DNA from: Ruminococcus sp.
GTDB taxonomy: Bacteria > Bacillota > Clostridia > Oscillospirales > Acutalibacteraceae
Assembly: GCA_023667385.1 (NCBI GenBank)
Contig: JAMPAE010000074.1
Span: 1-7,077, forward strand
Length of the DNA: 7,077 nucleotides
Direction of reading: 5' to 3'
Part shown: in pieces, positions 5,588 to 7,077 of the stretch
Numbering within the stretch: position 1 is the stretch's first letter
Layout of the letters: each line of letters opens with the position of its first letter
Notes under the pieces: model-generated
What the model was told of the DNA's origin: nothing
Databases searched by the model: none
Seen by the model: only the letters and a program-made list of their open reading frames with translations
Translations under genes and position numbers: made by a program

Positions 5588-6898
5588 TTGAAACTTCAAT
5601 TACTTGCTTCTTTTGGCGCAATATGGTCGAAAGCATGGCCAATTTTGATTGCGATTTTGTTTTTCGGATTCATTATTTTTATCCATGAATTCGGTCATTT
5701 TATTTTTGCAAAATTGTTTGGTGTAAAAGTCAATGAATTTGCGCTCGGCATGGGTCCGACAATTTTGAAAAAGCAGGGTAAGGTGACGAAATATGCACTG
5801 CGTCTGTTCCCCATCGGCGGCTTTGTCAGCATGGAGGGTGAGGACGAAAACAGCGAGGATGAGGGCGCATTCTGCAACAAAAAAGTTTGGAAACGAATGA
5901 TCATTGTAATTGCAGGCGCAACCTTTAATGTTATCCTCGGCGTGCTGATATGCATCGGCATTGTTGCCGGCGATGAGCTGGTTGGTACAACCGAAATTTC
6001 ACAGTTTCATGAATCGGCTGTCAGCAACAGTGAGGGTGGATTGATGCTCAAAGATAGAATTCTTGAAATTGACGGCAAGCACGTCTATTCCGATTATGAC
6101 ATCAGCTTCCTCATGCAGAGAAACGGCAGCGGCAAATATGACTTTGTTGTTGAACGTGACGGAGAAAAGGTTGATTTGCCTGAGGTTAATTTTTCTGTCA
6201 GAACGGGCGGCAACTTCTCCTATGATGCCGACTGCGTTATCTCCTCGCTCAGCGCAAACATGAAAAAAGCGGGGCTTGAAGAGGGCGACAAGGTCATCAA
6301 AATCAATGGCACTGAAGTCAAAACCAAAGAGGAATTCGGTGCGGCTGTGAGTGCGGATGAGGATTTTGTCATTGATTTCACTGTCATGCGAAACCAGGGT
6401 GAGGTCGAGGTAAATAAGGTTGCAATGGCAACGGTGACAGTTTTTGATTTTTATGTCAACGGTATTGAGCGGAATCCGCTTAACGTTATTTCCGGCGGTG
6501 TAAGATATGCAATTTCAATGTCAAGAATGGTTTATCTGAGCTTGTTTGATCTCATCGGCGGACGTTATGGACTCAACGACCTTTCAGGACCAATCGGAAC
6601 AGTTTCAGTCATTGCGGACATTGCCCAAAGCAGCGCCAAAAGCATGGATTGGAATCAGCTTTTCACAATCATGGCGCTCATCACAATTAATATCGGTCTG
6701 TTTAACCTTTTACCGATTCCTGCACTTGACGGCGGTCGCTTTTTCTTCATGCTCATTGAACTGATTTTCAGAAAGCCTGTTCCCGCAAAATATGAAAACT
6801 GGATTCATGCGGCAGGAATGATTTTGCTGCTTGCGTTCATGGCAATTATTTCGGCAGGCGACATTTGGAAAATCATCTCAGGCAGAGGTTTCTATTAA
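5588..6898 (+). CDS. rseP: RseP/RasP-type intramembrane zinc metalloprotease (site-2 protease)
   Basis: Membrane protease cutting transmembrane helices of anti-sigma factors and leftover signal peptides. From TTG 5588 there are 436 residues; GTG 5567 would add seven, but the ribosome site supports TTG. Order: first membrane helix (about 17-38) carrying HEFGH (His33, Glu34, His37), the zinc and catalytic site; FPIGGFVSMEGE (Gly77-Gly78), the conserved membrane re-entrant loop; second helix (about 104-128, AGATFNVILG); two PDZ-like domains (about 143-200, with LKDRILEIDG; about 215-283, with AGLEEGDKVIKING); third helix (358-377) leading to NLLPIPALDGGRFF, where Asp381 is the third zinc ligand; fourth helix (about 405-427). 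All active-site elements are intact. The larger size reflects the tandem PDZ region. It follows dxr after 94 bases and precedes ispG. The physiological substrate cannot be told from this window. Confidence 0.95.
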   Translation: MKLQLLASFGAIWSKAWPILIAILFFGFIIFIHEFGHFIFAKLFGVKVNEFALGMGPTILKKQGKVTKYALRLFPIGGFVSMEGEDENSEDEGAFCNKKVWKRMIIVIAGATFNVILGVLICIGIVAGDELVGTTEISQFHESAVSNSEGGLMLKDRILEIDGKHVYSDYDISFLMQRNGSGKYDFVVERDGEKVDLPEVNFSVRTGGNFSYDADCVISSLSANMKKAGLEEGDKVIKINGTEVKTKEEFGAAVSADEDFVIDFTVMRNQGEVEVNKVAMATVTVFDFYVNGIERNPLNVISGGVRYAISMSRMVYLSLFDLIGGRYGLNDLSGPIGTVSVIADIAQSSAKSMDWNQLFTIMALITINIGLFNLLPIPALDGGRFFFMLIELIFRKPVPAKYENWIHAAGMILLLAFMAIISAGDIWKIISGRGFY

Positions 6899-6909
6899 TA
6901 ATAACAAGT

Positions 6910-6938
6910 GAAGCATGAGCGATTTTCGTTCGTGCTTC
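6910..6938 (+). terminator. 12-bp hairpin between rseP and ispG, terminator-like
   Basis: GAAGCATGAGCG (6910-6921) pairs with CGTTCGTGCTTC (6927-6938) over twelve positions, two of them G-U, around the loop ATTTT. It starts eleven bases after the rseP stop. TTGCGGCATTTG follows instead of a T-run, so efficient intrinsic termination is unlikely. Attenuation, RNA processing or protection of the upstream message from decay are the better guesses. Confidence 0.4.
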
Positions 6939-6961
6939 TTGCGGCATTTGAATTTACAATT

Positions 6962-6990
6962 GAAAGGAAAATACGTGCGGTGAGCCGTAT
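6962..6990 (+). promoter_or_regulatory. ispG leader: GAAAGGA followed by a small dyad
   Basis: GAAAGGA (6962-6968) is followed two bases later by ATACG (6971-6975) pairing with CGTAT (6986-6990), extendable by a GC/GC pair of bases past a bulged T. The motif is eleven bases before GTG 6980, 20 before ATG 6989 and 35 before ATG 7004, all in the ispG frame. The arrangement resembles the cdsA and dxr leaders, but here a start codon lies within or beside the dyad. Confidence 0.35.
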
Positions 6991-7077
6991 GCGGTATAGA
7001 TTTATGGTTGAAAGAAGAAAAACAAAGGCGGTTAAGGTTGGCTCATTTGTAATCGGCGGCAACAGTGAAATTACGGT
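6989..7077 (+). CDS. ispG: 4-hydroxy-3-methylbut-2-en-1-yl diphosphate synthase, N-terminal fragment
   Basis: Only about 29 residues are visible before the window ends. The frame reads RRKTKAVKVG, then FVIGGNSEITV, matching the N-terminus of IspG (GcpE), which typically runs RRKT-x-VKVG-x-V-x-IGG ahead of the SVQSMTNT motif (outside the window). IspG is a [4Fe-4S] enzyme that reductively opens the cyclic diphosphate MEcPP to HMBPP near the end of the MEP pathway. Position after rseP is its common clostridial place, and it complements dxr. The start is uncertain: ATG 6989 has GGTGAG (6979-6984) four bases upstream; GTG 6980 has AAAGGA eleven bases upstream; ATG 7004 gives the most family-like length (MVERRKT) but no ribosome site. 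The Fe-S cysteines lie outside the window. Confidence 0.85.
   Translation, partial: MRYRFMVERRKTKAVKVGSFVIGGNSEIT

Noticed and set aside
6948..6981. Internal promoter before ispG (TTGAAT or TTTACA as -35)
   Set aside because: Neither has a recognisable -10 box at 16-18 bases (ATACGT and TGCGGT are poor matches).
1..7077. CRISPR array, tRNA/rRNA gene, transposase or phage attachment site
   Set aside because: I saw no spaced direct repeats, cloverleaf-like sequence, transposase-like protein or duplicated attachment sites on either strand.

Overview
The window looks like the chromosome of a low-to-mid GC clostridial Firmicute, most like a gut or rumen Oscillospiraceae/Ruminococcus-type bacterium. 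This rests on protein style, on AGGAGG-type ribosome sites and on gene order. Seven of the eight genes form one co-directional housekeeping run: pyrH, frr, uppS, cdsA, dxr, rseP and the start of ispG. The order pyrH-frr-uppS-cdsA-dxr-rseP is a classic conserved cluster (rasP in Bacillus subtilis), and ispG commonly follows rseP in clostridia. No species name can be given from the sequence alone.

Layout: bases 2-1099 hold the C-terminal part of a family 28 glycoside hydrolase (pectin-type, parallel beta-helix) whose start lies outside the window. A 98-base gap follows with a near-consensus sigma-A promoter (1116-1144), and pyrH starts at 1198. frr follows after 23 bases. The frr-uppS gap carries a perfect 12-bp hairpin (2494-2525). 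The uppS-cdsA gap carries a 19-base perfect palindrome (3309-3327). The dxr-rseP gap carries a GTAGGGGCG-type palindromic repeat followed by a second small hairpin. The rseP-ispG gap carries another 12-bp hairpin (6910-6938). ispG runs off the right edge.

How the genes work together: dxr (first committed MEP-pathway step) and ispG (a late MEP step) supply isoprenyl diphosphates. UppS turns these into undecaprenyl diphosphate, the lipid carrier for cell-wall synthesis. CdsA makes CDP-diacylglycerol for phospholipids. PyrH makes UDP, which feeds CTP (the CdsA substrate) and UDP-sugars. RRF recycles ribosomes. RseP is an intramembrane protease for envelope signalling and clearance of signal-peptide remnants. 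The run is therefore an envelope-lipid and growth module.

I found no mobile element, CRISPR array, RNA gene or obviously new multi-gene system. The more unusual material is between the genes. The start codons of cdsA and dxr, and possibly ispG, have no nearby Shine-Dalgarno; each has a TGAAAGGA motif about 28-35 bases upstream with a tiny dyad between. There are also two strong intercistronic hairpins without proper U-tracts, and a glycosidase with altered active-site motifs directly upstream of pyrH, where rpsB-tsf usually lies.
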